Shown here one piece after another: positions 1 to 10,500 of a stretch of 64,000 nt of DNA. The stretch spans positions 52,242,563 through 52,306,562 of the forward strand of contig NC_087068.1 in the NCBI RefSeq assembly GCF_963678635.1, given 5' to 3'. This DNA comes from Symsagittifera roscoffensis. Lineage: Eukaryota; Xenacoelomorpha; Acoela; Convolutidae. Numbering within the stretch: position 1 is the first letter of the stretch; every line of letters starts with the position of its first letter. The notes beneath the pieces are model-generated. The model was given only the letters and a program-made list of their open reading frames with translations, did no database searches and was not told the DNA's origin. A program made the position numbers and the translations under genes.

Positions 1-234
1 GGGGTGCTATAGCAGACATAAAGCATCCAAGAAGGCATTAGGAAGCTTTATCCGGTGTGAAAGACGTCTGCTTATGTTATATATGAGGTTGAGAAAAATA
101 GGCCTTATAACCGTTGGCTCAAGGGTCAGGGACATTATCTCTTGTGCTTTCATACCTCATCAAGGAAGAAGTCATCCCAGTGATTCAGACAGAAGGGAAA
201 ATCCAGAGCCCTTATCAGTGGGCAATGATGCTCA

Positions 235-774
235 ATGGGGCACTCAAGAGACACTTCATCAATGGCCACAGCCTTTGAACCTCTGAACAGGTCCTTGGAG
301 ACATTCCTAACGAGGTTTTCTACAACACATGAACGCAGTGAAAAGTTCAGTAGCGTTTTTAAGAAACCAAGATGCTATAAAGATGAATCTGATGGCTGCA
401 TTGATACCTGGATAAAAGTAATGAAACTGCATTTTGAAGAGGAGGACTTGTCAGATAGACAAGAATGCAGTTCTCTCACCAGTAACCCGGAAGGGACAGC
501 CCTAAACTGCATGATGGCCAAAAAGCAATACCAGCGGGACACTCCTGAGAAAATCTTCGAAATCTTGTTAAATCGTTTTGGCTCAGGGGTGCAAGGACAC
601 CAAGCAATGATGCGATTCGAGAAACAGAGGCAACGTGAAGACGAGACAATAGACAAATTTCTAGACGATTTGGAGATGCTGGGAAGGCGTAGTCAACCAG
701 ATGAATCGAACAGAAGGATAAACCTGGCAGTAGCCTCAAAATTCATCGATGGTGTGAGAATGATGAGCTTCTAA
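235..774 (+). pseudogene. Gag capsid-like segment (Gypsy copy 1)
   Basis: This 179-codon open stretch has the look of a retrotransposon Gag capsid region. A Trp-containing helix (DTWIKVMKLHF, about residues 57-67) is followed by an RF..G segment, a Q-R-E-D-E-T-I run and a conserved-looking L.RRSQPDESNRRINLAV block. It forms the particle shell in functional relatives. The frame is lost just after GVRMMSF at the stop ending at 774. The related unit at 23.9 kb reads on through this point (GVKNDELRTML), so a small deletion broke this copy. The nucleocapsid part resumes in another frame at about 832. The function is inferred from the order of domains and the adjoining zinc knuckle. Confidence 0.75.
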
Positions 775-831
775 CGATGTTAGCGACACATTACACCCCC
801 GCTTTCAACCAATGCGCCAACACCAGAGGAG

Positions 832-1485
832 TTGAGACTCAATTCAAAGGAATATCTTTTTCTGAAAACTCCATCGAGATCTGGATATTACAAAAAAAAT
901 TATGGCAATTTTAACAACGGACCAGCAAGCCAAGGTAACAACTGGTACAAACCAAGGGACGATATGGATCAGAGACGCTCTTGTGCAAATTGCAGTTCGA
1001 CGGACCATCATGTATCAGCATGCTCATCCTACAAACAGGCCATGAAAGCAAAAGGCTTTAGCCACGTGGATGAAGATGCGTTAAAGGTCGATCATGAAGG
1101 TTTCATGAGAGGAGTAATTGCGAAATTCGGCCCAAGTTTCCACTGTAACTTGGAAGGTCATTTTAAATCGGATTGCCCATACTTTTGGGATGCTGTAGCA
1201 GACATAAAGCATCCGAGGCATTTGGAAGCTTTATCGGGTCTGAAAGCCAGCAAGGCTCGCCTGTTGAGTGAAGCGGAGGCACGCAGAAAGGAAAAATCAC
1301 AAGAGATGGCAACGAAGAAGATTCAGGCAGTAACGGAAGAGATACGTGAACCGGAACAGGTGACTGCGAAGGACGACTTCAAGATCGACTATAGGGCAGC
1401 CGCGAGGGATGCTCTAAACAGAGTCCAGCAGGAGTTGGTGACGAAAGGATATCGAACAAAAGATGAAGATCGAACTAGAAAATGA
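832..1485 (+). pseudogene. Gag nucleocapsid, CCHC zinc knuckle (Gypsy copy 1)
   Basis: The segment carries a classical retroviral-type knuckle, C-x2-C-x4-H-x4-C, in CANCSSTDHHVSAC at about residues 51-64. A second, incomplete knuckle, CNLEGHFKSDC, lacks its first cysteine. Such knuckles bind the element's RNA during packaging. The C-terminal half is a charged helix (about residues 140-200). It continues the Gag of 235-774 after a frameshift and ends at a stop near 1485; the remaining downstream sequence to about 1750 is broken. The equivalent domain occurs at 24,088, 25,249 and 26,434 and, on the minus strand, at 20,922-21,371. Confidence 0.8.
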
Positions 1486-1759
1486 GAAAATTCAGGAAAA
1501 GCTAAACGCTTTCGAGGCGTCAGAAGTTGAAGAAACGAAAGCACCCAGCAGTTTGAGCATGAAACTAAAGGTGATCGCTGGGCAGACGTTCGGAATGGTA
1601 CCACAAGGAAGCAGAATACAGTGAGTAATTTTAGTTGCGGGACATCAGGTGATCAGGAACCTAAGTGAACCCTCAGAGCTCACTATGATGCATTTAGACA
1701 CATATGCAGATTATCTGAGACAGGTAGAGCCACGCACAGAGTCGAGGGCTGTATGAGCA

Positions 1760-2646
1760 TTGTTGACATCAGGCGGCCCTCTAACAAAGAAACTCTACGG
1801 GCGCTACGTGGAAGTCTATGGACCTTATCAAGTGATGTTGAACGTTGACGGGATAAGTATCTACACTAGGACCTACATCACAACAGATAGTGACCAAATG
1901 GGGCAGATCTATTTGGGACAAGAAGAACTTAAGGTCCGAAGAATTTGCCATAATACCATGATGGAGTAAGATGCAGTACAAATAGGGTACGAGGCAGATG
2001 TGACTGCACATCTGCTAGACACCAATGGGAAGAAAATTGGAGTAACAGGGCTACTGGATACAGGAGCAGTGGTAAGCGTGATGCCAATAAAGACTTGGGA
2101 GAGAATGGGCTTCACGAGGAAAGATCTAAATTCAACGAACCTCAGATTGGTGGCCGCCAACCGCAGAGCAACCTACGTGCCGGAAGGACACGAATAACGG
2201 TCCTTCACATGGGAGGACGCAATCTTTGGATGAGCTTCCTGGTGGTTGAGAATTTAGACGACTCAGACCAATTCATCCTGGGACATTATTTAGTCTGAAA
2301 TTTTGACGTTATGATTGACTTGAATAACGGCCTAATAAGGATCAGAAACCTGGACCGGAAGTATGTTAAGCGACCAATTAATAGGATAAAACGGATAAAA
2401 ATTAGGGGCCAATTTTTTTTGAATGGAAAAGTTAAACTACAGCCGGGTCAAACTGTGGTAGCTATTTTTAGGATGAGAAATTTGAACTCTTTAAGTGATA
2501 GCAAACAGGTTTGTTTAGTACCGAACCCGAATAGTCAAAGTTCAGTGATTTTAGGCCGGAGCTTCTCGGTAACTCGAAACGGACTGTGTGTCAGTGTGTT
2601 ATTGAACATACTGGACACCACAGTTTCAATCCAGCGTGGAAAATAA
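1760..2646 (+). pseudogene. Pre-protease region and aspartic protease (Gypsy copy 1)
   Basis: A conserved stretch before the protease (NVDGISIYTRTYITTD, about 1825-1885) is shared with the minus-strand relative. The protease follows: LLDTGAVVSVMP at about 2050-2085 contains the D-T-G catalytic triad of retropepsins, and VVENLDDSDQFILGH (about 2245-2285) fits the flap-to-C-terminal region. The enzyme would cut the Gag-Pol polyprotein. In-frame stops fall at 1967 and about 2296, and a frame change lies near 2190, so it is not expressible. The region from 2311 to 2646 continues as a linker toward RT with no motif I recognise. Confidence 0.75.
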
Positions 2647-2817
2647 TTTGGTTACGCTTTACCGATGAGGACCGACTATGAAGAGACACAAAACTTGAAG
2701 AGTTATGACGTAAAGGACTGCCCTTATCATGCCAACAGAGATATAACTTTTAAAGGAATTAATGAATTTAAATATATTAATAAACAGTTTTCAATGAAAT
2801 CTTAAACAGACGACGGC

Positions 2818-3678
2818 TTGTTGAGATGCTCGAATTTTCCGGAACGCCCATCGTCATATGAACTGGAATCCGACAAACCGGTTTTGCTGGAGATAGAACA
2901 CTTGAAAGGTAAAATGGGCGAGGGAGATTTTGAAACGTTGCGGGCGGTTTTAAATCGAACTAGAGGAAAGCGCCGTTCCCCATCGGGAAGGCGCAAGACG
3001 AATGACGCCACACTAATCGGAAGCGTGCCGAGCGGAAATAGAAATGTTGCTCGAATACGACATGATAGAGCCCTCGAAATTGCCTTGGGCTTGCGGGATA
3101 GTCATGGCAAAAAAAGAAAGGGGGCAGCTTACGTTTTGTTGCGACTTTCGTTAACTGAACGCAGTAACAATAAAAGATGCCCATCCGATACCGCGGATAG
3201 ACAAGAGCCTCTCGAAACTTGGCGACGCCATGTTCTTCACCACATTGAACTTGGGCTTGGCCTTCTGGCAGGTCCCTCTAAGGAGGAAGGATAGAGAAAA
3301 AACGTGATTCGCATGTGAATTGGGGTTGTACCAGTGGAAGCGGATGCCCTTCGGCTCGTGCAACACAACAGCGACCTTTCAAAGGTTGATGGCTCAGGCT
3401 TTGACGAAAGTCACGAAGAAGTACGGAAATGTTGTGATGTGCTTCGTAGACGACGTGTTCATTGCAACACCAACATAAGCAGACCACATTGATAGACTAG
3501 ATGAGGTTTTCAATTGTATAAAAGGAGTGGGCTTGAAATGCAAGCCATCGAAATGCGAGATCCCTAGGGACTCAATTAAATACCTGGGTAAAAAGGTAGA
3601 CAGGCATGGCTTGCGGCCGGACCCGGAAGCAGTGGAAGTAGTGAAACATGGAAGGCACCCAGAACGGACACACAGCTC
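2818..3678 (+). pseudogene. Reverse transcriptase core, broken (Gypsy copy 1)
   Basis: The RT signature is in the frame starting near 3062: MIEPSKLPWACGIVMAKK, then a CDFR block, IPRIDKSLSKLGDA, WKRMPFG, and the catalytic FVDD at about 3443-3454. This is followed by CKPSKCE and YLG, typical of Ty3/Gypsy RT thumb sequence. The frame is interrupted by a TAA directly after CDFR (a tyrosine is usual there), by a TGA near 3303 and by a TAA near 3476. The long open frame at 2818-3294 overlaps this region but diverges from the RT frame, so its second half is a shadow. The enzyme would copy element RNA; this copy is dead. Confidence 0.85.
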
Positions 3679-4390
3679 ATGAGCTTCCTTGTATTTGCCA
3701 ACTACTACCGAGAGTTCATAAAAGGATATGGAGACAAGGTGTACCCCCTGATGCGCAACGAAGCAAAGAAGTTTGAGTGGAATGAGAAAGCTCAAGCAGC
3801 CATTGAGAACATAAAGCGGGAACTGTACGAAGCGCCAGTGCTAGGCATGCCCACGGAAAAGGGCATGTACGTTCTTGACACTGACGGGTCGGTAGTAGCC
3901 ATCTCAGGAATATTGCATCAAGAGCAAGAATGGAATGGGAGAACCGTTCTCGTCCCATTGCCTAAGCAGCAAAGTGTTAAGGGACACTGAGATGAAGTAT
4001 GTTGCACCGAACGCAGAAGTGTTTGCAGTAATCACATTCGTGGAAAAGTACCATGCATACTTGGGGAGCTCTCCCTTTAAGTTACACGTGGACGTGGATA
4101 ACAGAGCGTTATCCTGATTGAAGACGTACTCGATGGACCAGAGTTATATTGGTAGATGGATAGTAATATTAGACGGCTACCATATGATAATCGAGCACAG
4201 GATGCGTGATAAACACCAGAATGCTGACAGCCTCAGCAAGAAGACTGAGTTCTATGAAAGACTGGAACAAAAGCAAGCCAATCAGGCGGAAATCAGGGAA
4301 AGGTTCTTGATTCTGGGCAAAAAAATTTATGAACTGCTTCCCTTGACGAGGTGGTTAGACAAGTCTGGATCCAATTCCAGGACATCCTGA
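3679..4390 (+). pseudogene. RT connection and RNase H (Gypsy copy 1)
   Basis: The segment starts with the connection FANYYREFIKGYGDKVYPL, typical of Ty3/Gypsy. RNase H follows from about 3860: DTDGSVVAISGILHQ (first catalytic Asp), a shifted frame from 3935 carrying AEVFAVITFVEKYHAYL (catalytic Glu region), VDVDNRALS, and after a TGA the block GRWIV.LDGY...IEHR. In active relatives this enzyme removes template RNA during cDNA synthesis. One frameshift (near 3955) and one stop (4115-4117, where the minus-strand relative has Trp: RALSWLKTYS) break it. Copy 2 differs at one residue here (Ile to Arg in RWIVxLDGY). Confidence 0.85.
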
Positions 4391-4607
4391 GTTACCTGTA
4401 GAGAATAGAGAAAGCAATTGAAAAAAAGATTCTATCCAAGAAGGCCCCGGTGCCCTTGGATCTGTTGCTGCGCTCAAACCTGGTCCAACAGGAACTCTCT
4501 CGCATGAACATAAACAGCCTCTCATTTTTGGAGAAAAGTGATGCTAATGCTGGGTGGACTGTTGTAGAGGGAAGTAACTAGAGATGACCCCCTAGTGGGC
4601 AGCAGCC

Positions 4608-5363
4608 ATGGCATCACTTAGAGTCGGTGACAATGTGAAGATCATGCCGTCAAGACGACAACACAAGGAAAATGAAAGGGAATGTAGGTCAATAGTTAAG
4701 CAACTAGTGTCCTCTATACCCCAAGAAATTTTAATAAGTACTTCATACAAACGGAAAGAACAGGAAAACGGTAGACAAAAGAAAACTGTTACCTTTGAAG
4801 ATCAGGACAAGGAAGGCGAAGAGGTTGAACGAAATCTGGTGCAAGATAATTTGTCCGGGGAGATGTACGGTGATGAGAGCAGGCGAGTTCAGGAACAAAA
4901 CCCGGGACTAGAAAGTTTATCCGGGGAGTATGATGTGGAAGAGAATGTTCATGATGAAGAACAGGACCTGGAGGATAAAATTTCGTCCGGGGAGTTCAGA
5001 TGGATGAACAGAACGCACAAAACTGATCCAGAAAAGGAACGTGCTCCATCGCAGATTTTTAAATTGATGACAACTCGCCTGCTCTACGGTGATGAGAGCA
5101 GGCAAGTTCAGGAACAAAAACCGGGACTAGAAAGTTTATCCGGGGAGTATGATGTGGAAGAGAATGTTCATGATGAAGAACAGGACCTGGAGGATAAAAT
5201 TTTGTCCGGGGAGTTCAGATGGATGAACAGAACGCACAAAACTGATCCAGAAAAGGAACGTGCTCCATCGCAGATTTTTCGATTGATGACAACTCCCGGA
5301 ATTCAGCAATCAACACCTACTCAGACAGGAACTCGAGCTCAGGATCAGAATTGTCAGAGCTAG
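4608..5363 (+). CDS. Acidic spacer ORF with a 73-residue tandem repeat
   Basis: An open frame of 251 codons lies between RNase H and integrase. It is very rich in Glu, Asp, Gln and Lys. A 219-bp segment is tandemly duplicated in frame (4866-5084 and 5085 to about 5300), giving two near-identical 73-residue blocks that begin YGDESR and contain SLSGEYDVEENVHDEEQDLE. I recognise no catalytic domain. It is probably part of the Pol polyprotein or a spacer of it, because flanking stops separate it from both neighbours. The same ORF occurs at 30,210-30,965. It remains open although the flanking enzymes are broken, which may reflect chance and low stop density. Confidence 0.5.
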   Translation: MASLRVGDNVKIMPSRRQHKENERECRSIVKQLVSSIPQEILISTSYKRKEQENGRQKKTVTFEDQDKEGEEVERNLVQDNLSGEMYGDESRRVQEQNPGLESLSGEYDVEENVHDEEQDLEDKISSGEFRWMNRTHKTDPEKERAPSQIFKLMTTRLLYGDESRQVQEQKPGLESLSGEYDVEENVHDEEQDLEDKILSGEFRWMNRTHKTDPEKERAPSQIFRLMTTPGIQQSTPTQTGTRAQDQNCQS

Positions 5364-5484
5364 CGATCCACACACTACTAGTGGAGACTCGAGCAAGAGA
5401 TCTAGACAGGGAGGTATATCAAGACCCTGACAGTGATCGCTACCTCATACCAAGCAAAAGAGTCTTTGACAACGCAGCGGATGA

Positions 5485-6894
5485 TTGGAAAAGATAGCGG
5501 CATCGAAACGTTTGATAAGTTTGTTGCCACAAAAAGAGGTGGTCAGACCTGATCTTCAACCGTTCAGACAAGAAACACAGCCATTGACGAAGATTTGGTG
5601 CGTTAGGTCGGAAGATGACACGCATCAGCCCAATGAGCTGAATAGTCAAATGAGGGTCATGAAGACGTACTTGAAGGCGAGATACAGACTCTCGGACCTA
5701 CTAAGAGCGCAGAGAAATGACCGCATGACTAGCAACTTGAAAAGGCGGATCGAAACTCCGGAATGGAGCTCCGGACAAAGGTGACCTAGAGGAAGACAAT
5801 TACCGTGTTCTGAGACAGTACTTTATGCAAAAAGGAGAAGGTTATATTTGAACAAGGACGGGATCGTGGCATCTAAGAGAAGAGAAGAAGACAAAGTCTT
5901 GTACAAATACAAAGCGATAGTGTTGCCGCAACTCTATCAGACAGAACTTTTGTTCAGGTCGCACCATCAGATGGGCCATCAGGGAATCCATAAAGTGTAC
6001 CAGAGGATCTTGAAGCGCTTTGAGTTGCCTGAGATGAAGAAGGCATGCAAGAAGTGGGTAACAGCACGACTCCCATGCCAACAGGTCAAGGATCCAAAAA
6101 TATTGCGATTTCCTTTGCAGTCGATCGAGTCATCTGAATTCAACGAGGTGGTGCAGCTTGACCACCAGAAAATATGTATGACAGATAGTGGCTATAATCA
6201 AGTCTTGGTCATGATAGACCACTTCACGAAGTATGCAGAGGCCGTGCCTTGCATAACTGACTCAGCAGAAGACACGTGCGATCACCTGATCAATACGGGG
6301 ATAGCGATTGTCCGATGACGTTTCAATCGGACAATGGAATAGCTTTTGTAGCGGAACTTACTAAAGAGCTCATGAGACGCTCTCAGGTGGCTCAAGCTCA
6401 TTCTACGGCATACCATCCCCAGACGAATGGCGTAGTAGAGAGGCAAAATCGGATGTTGGTGTCGATGCTGAGGGCGTTTTGTTCCAGGTACATGACCGAT
6501 TGGGACAGAAACCTTCCACAGGTAATGGGAGCGTACAACAGCACGCAACACTCCACCACCGGAATTAGTCCACACATGATGTTAAGTGGATACGAGAAGT
6601 CTTTGCACTTTGCTTTTTTTTTACCCAGAGTATGAGGGAAAGAAAACATCACCACAGGTCAACGTAAGCGATGTGTTTAGACGTCAACAAGAACTAAACG
6701 ACTTGTGTAGACGGAACACTCAGCAGACACAGGTGAGGCAGAGAAAAAGGTTCGATAAAAAAGCAGCTGGTGCAAAAGCTTACTCGGTAGGAGACTACGT
6801 AATTGGTGTTTCTATACCTTATACCTCCGAAAGGAACGAAAAAGCTCCTAAAGAAGTGGAGGGGACCCTTCATGATTACAGAAGTGCACCATGA
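5485..6894 (+). pseudogene. Integrase, broken (Gypsy copy 1)
   Basis: The zinc-binding region reads FRSHHQMGHQGIHKVYQ (two His) followed by KKWVTARLPCQQ, where the usual first Cys of the C-x2-C pair is Arg. The catalytic core keeps candidate DDE residues: the Asp in VQLDHQK, the Asp in FQSDNGIAF and the Glu in GVVERQN, with the typical STAYHPQTNG between the last two. The enzyme would insert cDNA into the genome. The frame breaks at 6316-6318 (TGA plus a shift between the two Asp residues) and again at a run of nine T near 6613. Copy 2 has eight T there, and its frame stays open. Confidence 0.88.
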
Positions 6895-7469
6895 GGGACG
6901 TTTTTATAGACTGAGTACCGGCCCAGCCGCTCACTCACTACGAAAACATTAAGCCACACAATCAATCTACGGAAGACTGGTGTATACCTGCAGATATGGA
7001 TGAGGGGGATTATTTGATGATGGACCCTGCCTGCGAGGTCAATGAGAAGGGCACCAGGGGAAAGAATGATGGGAATGAGGTCGTAGAGGAAGGATCAAGT
7101 CCACCACTGGACCTGAATTCTAACGAGATGATTGAAGCGGACGGAGAAACCTTACCCTACGCAGAAGAGGAATGGCAAGACCCCGAACAGATGGAGGTCC
7201 CCAAGAATTTGGAACCAGATCTTCCATTTACGATACAGACTCGACAGAGTGACAGGACAAGACTCACGAAGAAATACAATCCTTACGGAGATGACTTCGT
7301 ATTGAACAGAACAGATCTGAAGAAGATAGTGGAAGAATTGGTGGGTCTAGAAGAAACAACCCTGTCGCAAGACATCGACATAGTTGACGACCGCGACGAG
7401 GAGTGGATCGATGACCGGTCTAAACCCGAGGTAGAATTCGACGACGAGCAACAGCCATCTTACGATTAA
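6895..7469 (+). pseudogene. Pol C-terminal acidic tail (Gypsy copy 1)
   Basis: After the integrase core, the frame containing FYRLSTGPAAH and the ORF from 6996 (157 codons) forms an acidic tail. The motif CEVNEKGTR.KNDGNE is shared with the minus-strand relative (16,503-16,772), so this is an authentic part of the element family. I see no chromodomain signature. The ORF ends at 7469, and a short gap leads to the macrodomain-like ORF. The role is unknown. Confidence 0.6.
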
Positions 7470-7554
7470 GACTTGACGAATCTGCGTGTCTGGGAAAGGC
7501 TGAACAAAATGACGTCCGACCAGTGTCACAATTCGAGATGTAGACCGATAGAGC

Positions 7555-8300
7555 ATGAAATACATAAGAACCGAAAGGGATGATCCTTCCTGGGTGCGAT
7601 TACTCATTCCTGCATCCAACCTCGATTTATTATCCGGTATGCAGCGATCGACGGGGACGTCGATTGATATTTTTGTCCCGGGAGAGGGGGTAAACTTTTC
7701 CCACACTGAAAAATTATTAATAAAAAAATTAAGAATAGCAAGAGAGACAGGTGATCTAGAAGCAGAAATAGGCGAGGACCCTAAGAAACCGGACATAGGG
7801 AGAGTAGTCGAGTCATATTTCAACTTGCCAAATGAACACTCAAGTAGCAAAATATTGACAGATAGCGATTTTATACTTACAAATAGAACATGTGCGATAG
7901 CGATCACAGCGGACATGAGTTTTAGGACAGCATTAGCAGCAGATTTTAAAAGAGAATACAAACACATAGAAGACCTTTGGAAGCAAAAACCAGGAATAGG
8001 AGGCGTAGCAGCCTTGTCTCCAGCGGCGTCACGTCACAGATACCGGGAAATTATTTATACTTCATGGTGACGAGGGCGACGGAGAAGCAGCACGTGGACC
8101 CAGAGAACCTAGTCTTGTCCTTGACGAGGTTGAGAGACTTCCTTGTGGCGAGGGAGGTGAAGGAACTCTCGCTTTCAGTATACGACCCAAACCGAGGACG
8201 ACTGCATCCACGGGAGCTGTATGCACTGATACACGTAATCTTTTCTGATACTAACATACAAGTATACTTACATAAGAAATATTGTTTGAGTATAGGCTGA
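7555..8300 (+). pseudogene. Macrodomain-like ORF (OARD1/TARG1 type) in the Gypsy element, frameshifted
   Basis: The N-terminal about 110 residues are unfamiliar. From about residue 118 the text reads CAIAITADMSFRTALAADFK, then IEDLWKQKPGIGGVAAL, and, after a one-base frame change near 8055, YFMVTRA, ENLVLSLTRLRDFLV, KELSL and VIFSDTNIQVYL. The order and spacing match single-domain macrodomains of the OARD1/TARG1 family, which bind ADP-ribose and remove it from glutamate. In that family the catalytic pair is Lys84/Asp125 (human numbering). The loop equivalent to GCGLD is here VYDPNRGRL and I see no lysine at the other site, so hydrolase activity is doubtful. Both window copies carry the frameshift. 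It is not a host gene, since it directly follows Pol and is duplicated with it. Confidence 0.6.
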
Positions 8301-8926
8301 GTTTAGGTTGCATGCAGGAAGGTTACATACTAAGTGTGTTGTATGTGTTGTGTGTGATATGTTGTGTGTTATGTGTTTTGTTATTAAGACCCTGGGTAAA
8401 AAGGGATTAGTGATCATGAATAATTGAATGACGATATTAGGAATAGATCCAAAGTTTGGACTGTCCATTCTTAGGTCGAAATCAAAACTTTTAGCAACAA
8501 ACTGATTTTAATATATCTTAAGATCGAAATCTTTTTATCTGATTGTTTTAAATAAATTTTAATACACAATTAGAGTGACGCTGACACATGTGAGATTCGT
8601 GACCTTTTTTCTAGATGCTGATTGATCATTTAATCATTCATCAGATTTCAATTCATACAAACTGATAATCAAACCGAATTTCACGAGATGGACAACTTCG
8701 ATTTGAACGAATTAATAGACCTTGCGGAGGCATACGTATGACGGTGATAGATGCGATCTATCGTCGGCTGATGAATCAAGACTTCGCTCTGGAGTCATGT
8801 TGCTGGTCGCCTTAATCAACATCTTAGGCATGATAACCGTGGGGACCGCCCCTGAGTAGTCTTATTGATGGCCGCGTACGTATGGAGAAAGAGGAGTACT
8901 AGACCGCCAAAACATGAGGGAGGGTA
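8301..8926. other. Non-coding stretch with a TG-rich tract
   Basis: No long reading frame is present. A degenerate TGTGT/TGTTG tract occupies about 8336-8383. A 17-codon start (MDNFDLNELIDLAEAYV at about 8688-8740) ends at TGA and may be the broken N-terminus of the ORF that follows. The same stretch lies at 33,902-34,527. Confidence 0.5.
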
Positions 8927-9415
8927 GTGAGGTGGAGAAACGGGGCTCTCTCAGGAAGTGACTTGGCGAACGAGCCTGGATTGGTAAGTTCCAGGTCCTA
9001 CCAACCAGGGGAGATGCCTCTGCCAACCAAGCCTAGGCCTGGTCTGAGAAGAATGCATCAGGAGATGAACAGCGAGGCTGCCTCGTCTTGTTCACAACTG
9101 AGCACCTGTGCCACCAAAGAGGGCGAGAGTAGAAGAGTAAGTTCAGACGAACGAAACGATACAAGACCGACGGGAGCGTGGTTTTTAGTGGGATTAACTT
9201 TAGCTCCAATGTGCAAGAGCAGATACCCAGTGCATTTCGTGGATGGGGAAAGTACGAGAAGGATCGTGGATCAAGTCTTCTCAGTGCCAAAATGCGTGAG
9301 ACTAGCTAGAATGTCAGAAAAATCTTACAAGTTACTGTGCAAAATGTTCTCAGCAGTTCCAGAGAGGACCAAAGAAGAATTAAAATCGATACTGGGAAAA
9401 AAGTTCATGGGATAA
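8927..9415 (+). CDS. Unrecognised ORF downstream of the Gypsy element, copy 1
   Basis: This is an open frame of 162 codons that begins with a GTG or internal codon rather than a clear ATG; upstream coding-looking sequence in other frames suggests the start is lost. The C-terminal half (VHFVDGESTRRIVDQVFSV and MSEKSYKLLCKMF) looks like folded protein with a mixed helix pattern, while the N-terminal half is basic and low in complexity. I do not recognise the family. It is conserved at 34,528-35,016 with a single visible residue change (Pro to Leu). It could be an accessory ORF of the Gypsy element or a fragment of another repeat. Confidence 0.35.
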   Translation: MRWRNGALSGSDLANEPGLVSSRSYQPGEMPLPTKPRPGLRRMHQEMNSEAASSCSQLSTCATKEGESRRVSSDERNDTRPTGAWFLVGLTLAPMCKSRYPVHFVDGESTRRIVDQVFSVPKCVRLARMSEKSYKLLCKMFSAVPERTKEELKSILGKKFMG

Positions 9416-9528
9416 GCCAGTGGGAACTTCAGTGACTTTGAAAGACAGAAGCAGAAACGGTCAACAGTCACCGATTACAATGCAGTAGATGAGAATGATG
9501 AGGTCCACCGAGTGATGATGGAAGTGGA

Positions 9529-9718
9529 ACCACTACTGGAAGCTTCGGGAAAGCGTAATTGGAGGAGCATCATGTCGACACATGATGAGTTCCCCTGCCA
9601 TTGCTTGCTACAAACATGTTGGTACCACTACTGGAAGCTTCGGGAAAGCGTAATTGGAGGAGCATCATGTCGACACATGATGAGTTCCCCTGCCATTGCT
9701 TGCTACAAACATGTTGGT
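9529..9718 (+). repeat. 95-bp direct tandem duplication
   Basis: Two consecutive identical 95-bp units (9529-9623 and 9624-9718) start ACCACTACTGGAAGC and end CATGTTGGT. Both are also present in the second large copy near 35,098-35,287, where one unit carries a C-to-T change. Confidence 0.9.
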
Positions 9719-10015
9719 ACCCCAGGCGTAGTAACCTGGTGTTGATCTGGGACTGTTGAGAGCTGCTCTCCATGTGTTTACAAGATTCATCACAGCCCAT
9801 AACGATAGTGATAATGGGAGTTATGATGGCGATACAATGACTGGAAGCTCATGTAAAAGAGAATAATAGACAAGAAACGCCTACGAAAAGGCAATTGCAG
9901 GAATTGGATTGTCTAAAGGATATAGATCTTTTTGAGACAACGTACAAAATCTTGAACATTCCGATGGAAGTGAAAAAAAAATAGGCCAGAAAACGACTGA
10001 TGCCATGGTTCAGAG

Positions 10016-10500
10016 CCAACATGACTGCATGGTCGTGCGAATATGCCAAGAAGCAAATGTCGAAGCACAGCAGAGTGTACAGTGCTTATCAGCTGGACAT
10101 TGGAGTAGGAGCTTTCAAGCAAGCTTTTGTAATTCATCGGATTGCAGTAACCACCGCAGTGAAGAGGACTTCTAGGACAAGTGATGTGACGGGAGAGAAA
10201 GAGAAGAGACGTTGAAGGAAGACTTGGATACTGTGGACTGATCAGAATACTGTGGACCGATCAGAAAGAAATCGTACAGTAACCAACATGACTGCATGGT
10301 TGTATGAATATGCCAAGAAGCATATGTCGAAGCACAGCAAAGTGTACAGTGCGTATCAGCTGGATATTTGAGCAGGAGCTTTCAAGCGAGCTTTTGTAAT
10401 TCATCGGAATGCAGTAACCACCGCAGTGAAGAGGACGGCTATGACAAGTGAATGTGATGGGAGTTAGAGAAGAAATGTAGAAGGAAGACTTGGAGAGAAG
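10016..10500 (+). repeat. Imperfect tandem repeat, 267-bp period
   Basis: The sequence starting CCAACATGACTGCATGG at 10,016 restarts at 10,283 with about a dozen mismatches over some 200 bp. The first unit has a 71-codon ORF (AKKQMSKHSRVYSAYQLDI); the second has an in-frame stop after the same Y..YQLDI segment. It has the look of a small duplicated coding segment of unknown origin. The same pair lies at about 35,585-36,069. Confidence 0.75.

Larger units (their letters stand above)
1..8300 (+). mobile_element. Ty3/Gypsy-type retroelement, decayed, copy 1
   Basis: The order gag, protease, reverse transcriptase, RNase H, integrase is that of Ty3/Gypsy elements. It is followed here by a macrodomain-like ORF. 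The window opens inside a gag repeat, so the 5' end and any 5' LTR are not visible. Stops and frameshifts occur in nearly every domain, so this copy cannot be autonomous. A nearly identical copy starts at 25,603 and a more decayed relative lies on the minus strand at about 15.8-23.0 kb. I found no LTR pair. The 3' boundary is uncertain: unrecognised ORFs continue to about 10.8 kb and may belong to the element. Confidence 0.85.

Noticed and set aside
7347-7967. 206-codon minus-strand ORF opposite the Pol tail and macrodomain-like ORF
   Set aside because: The homology lies on the plus strand; the minus frame is open by chance and shows no recognisable domain.
7555-8300. Programmed frameshift inside the macrodomain-like ORF
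   Set aside because: There is no slippery heptamer at the shift and the element has many other lesions, so simple decay is sufficient.
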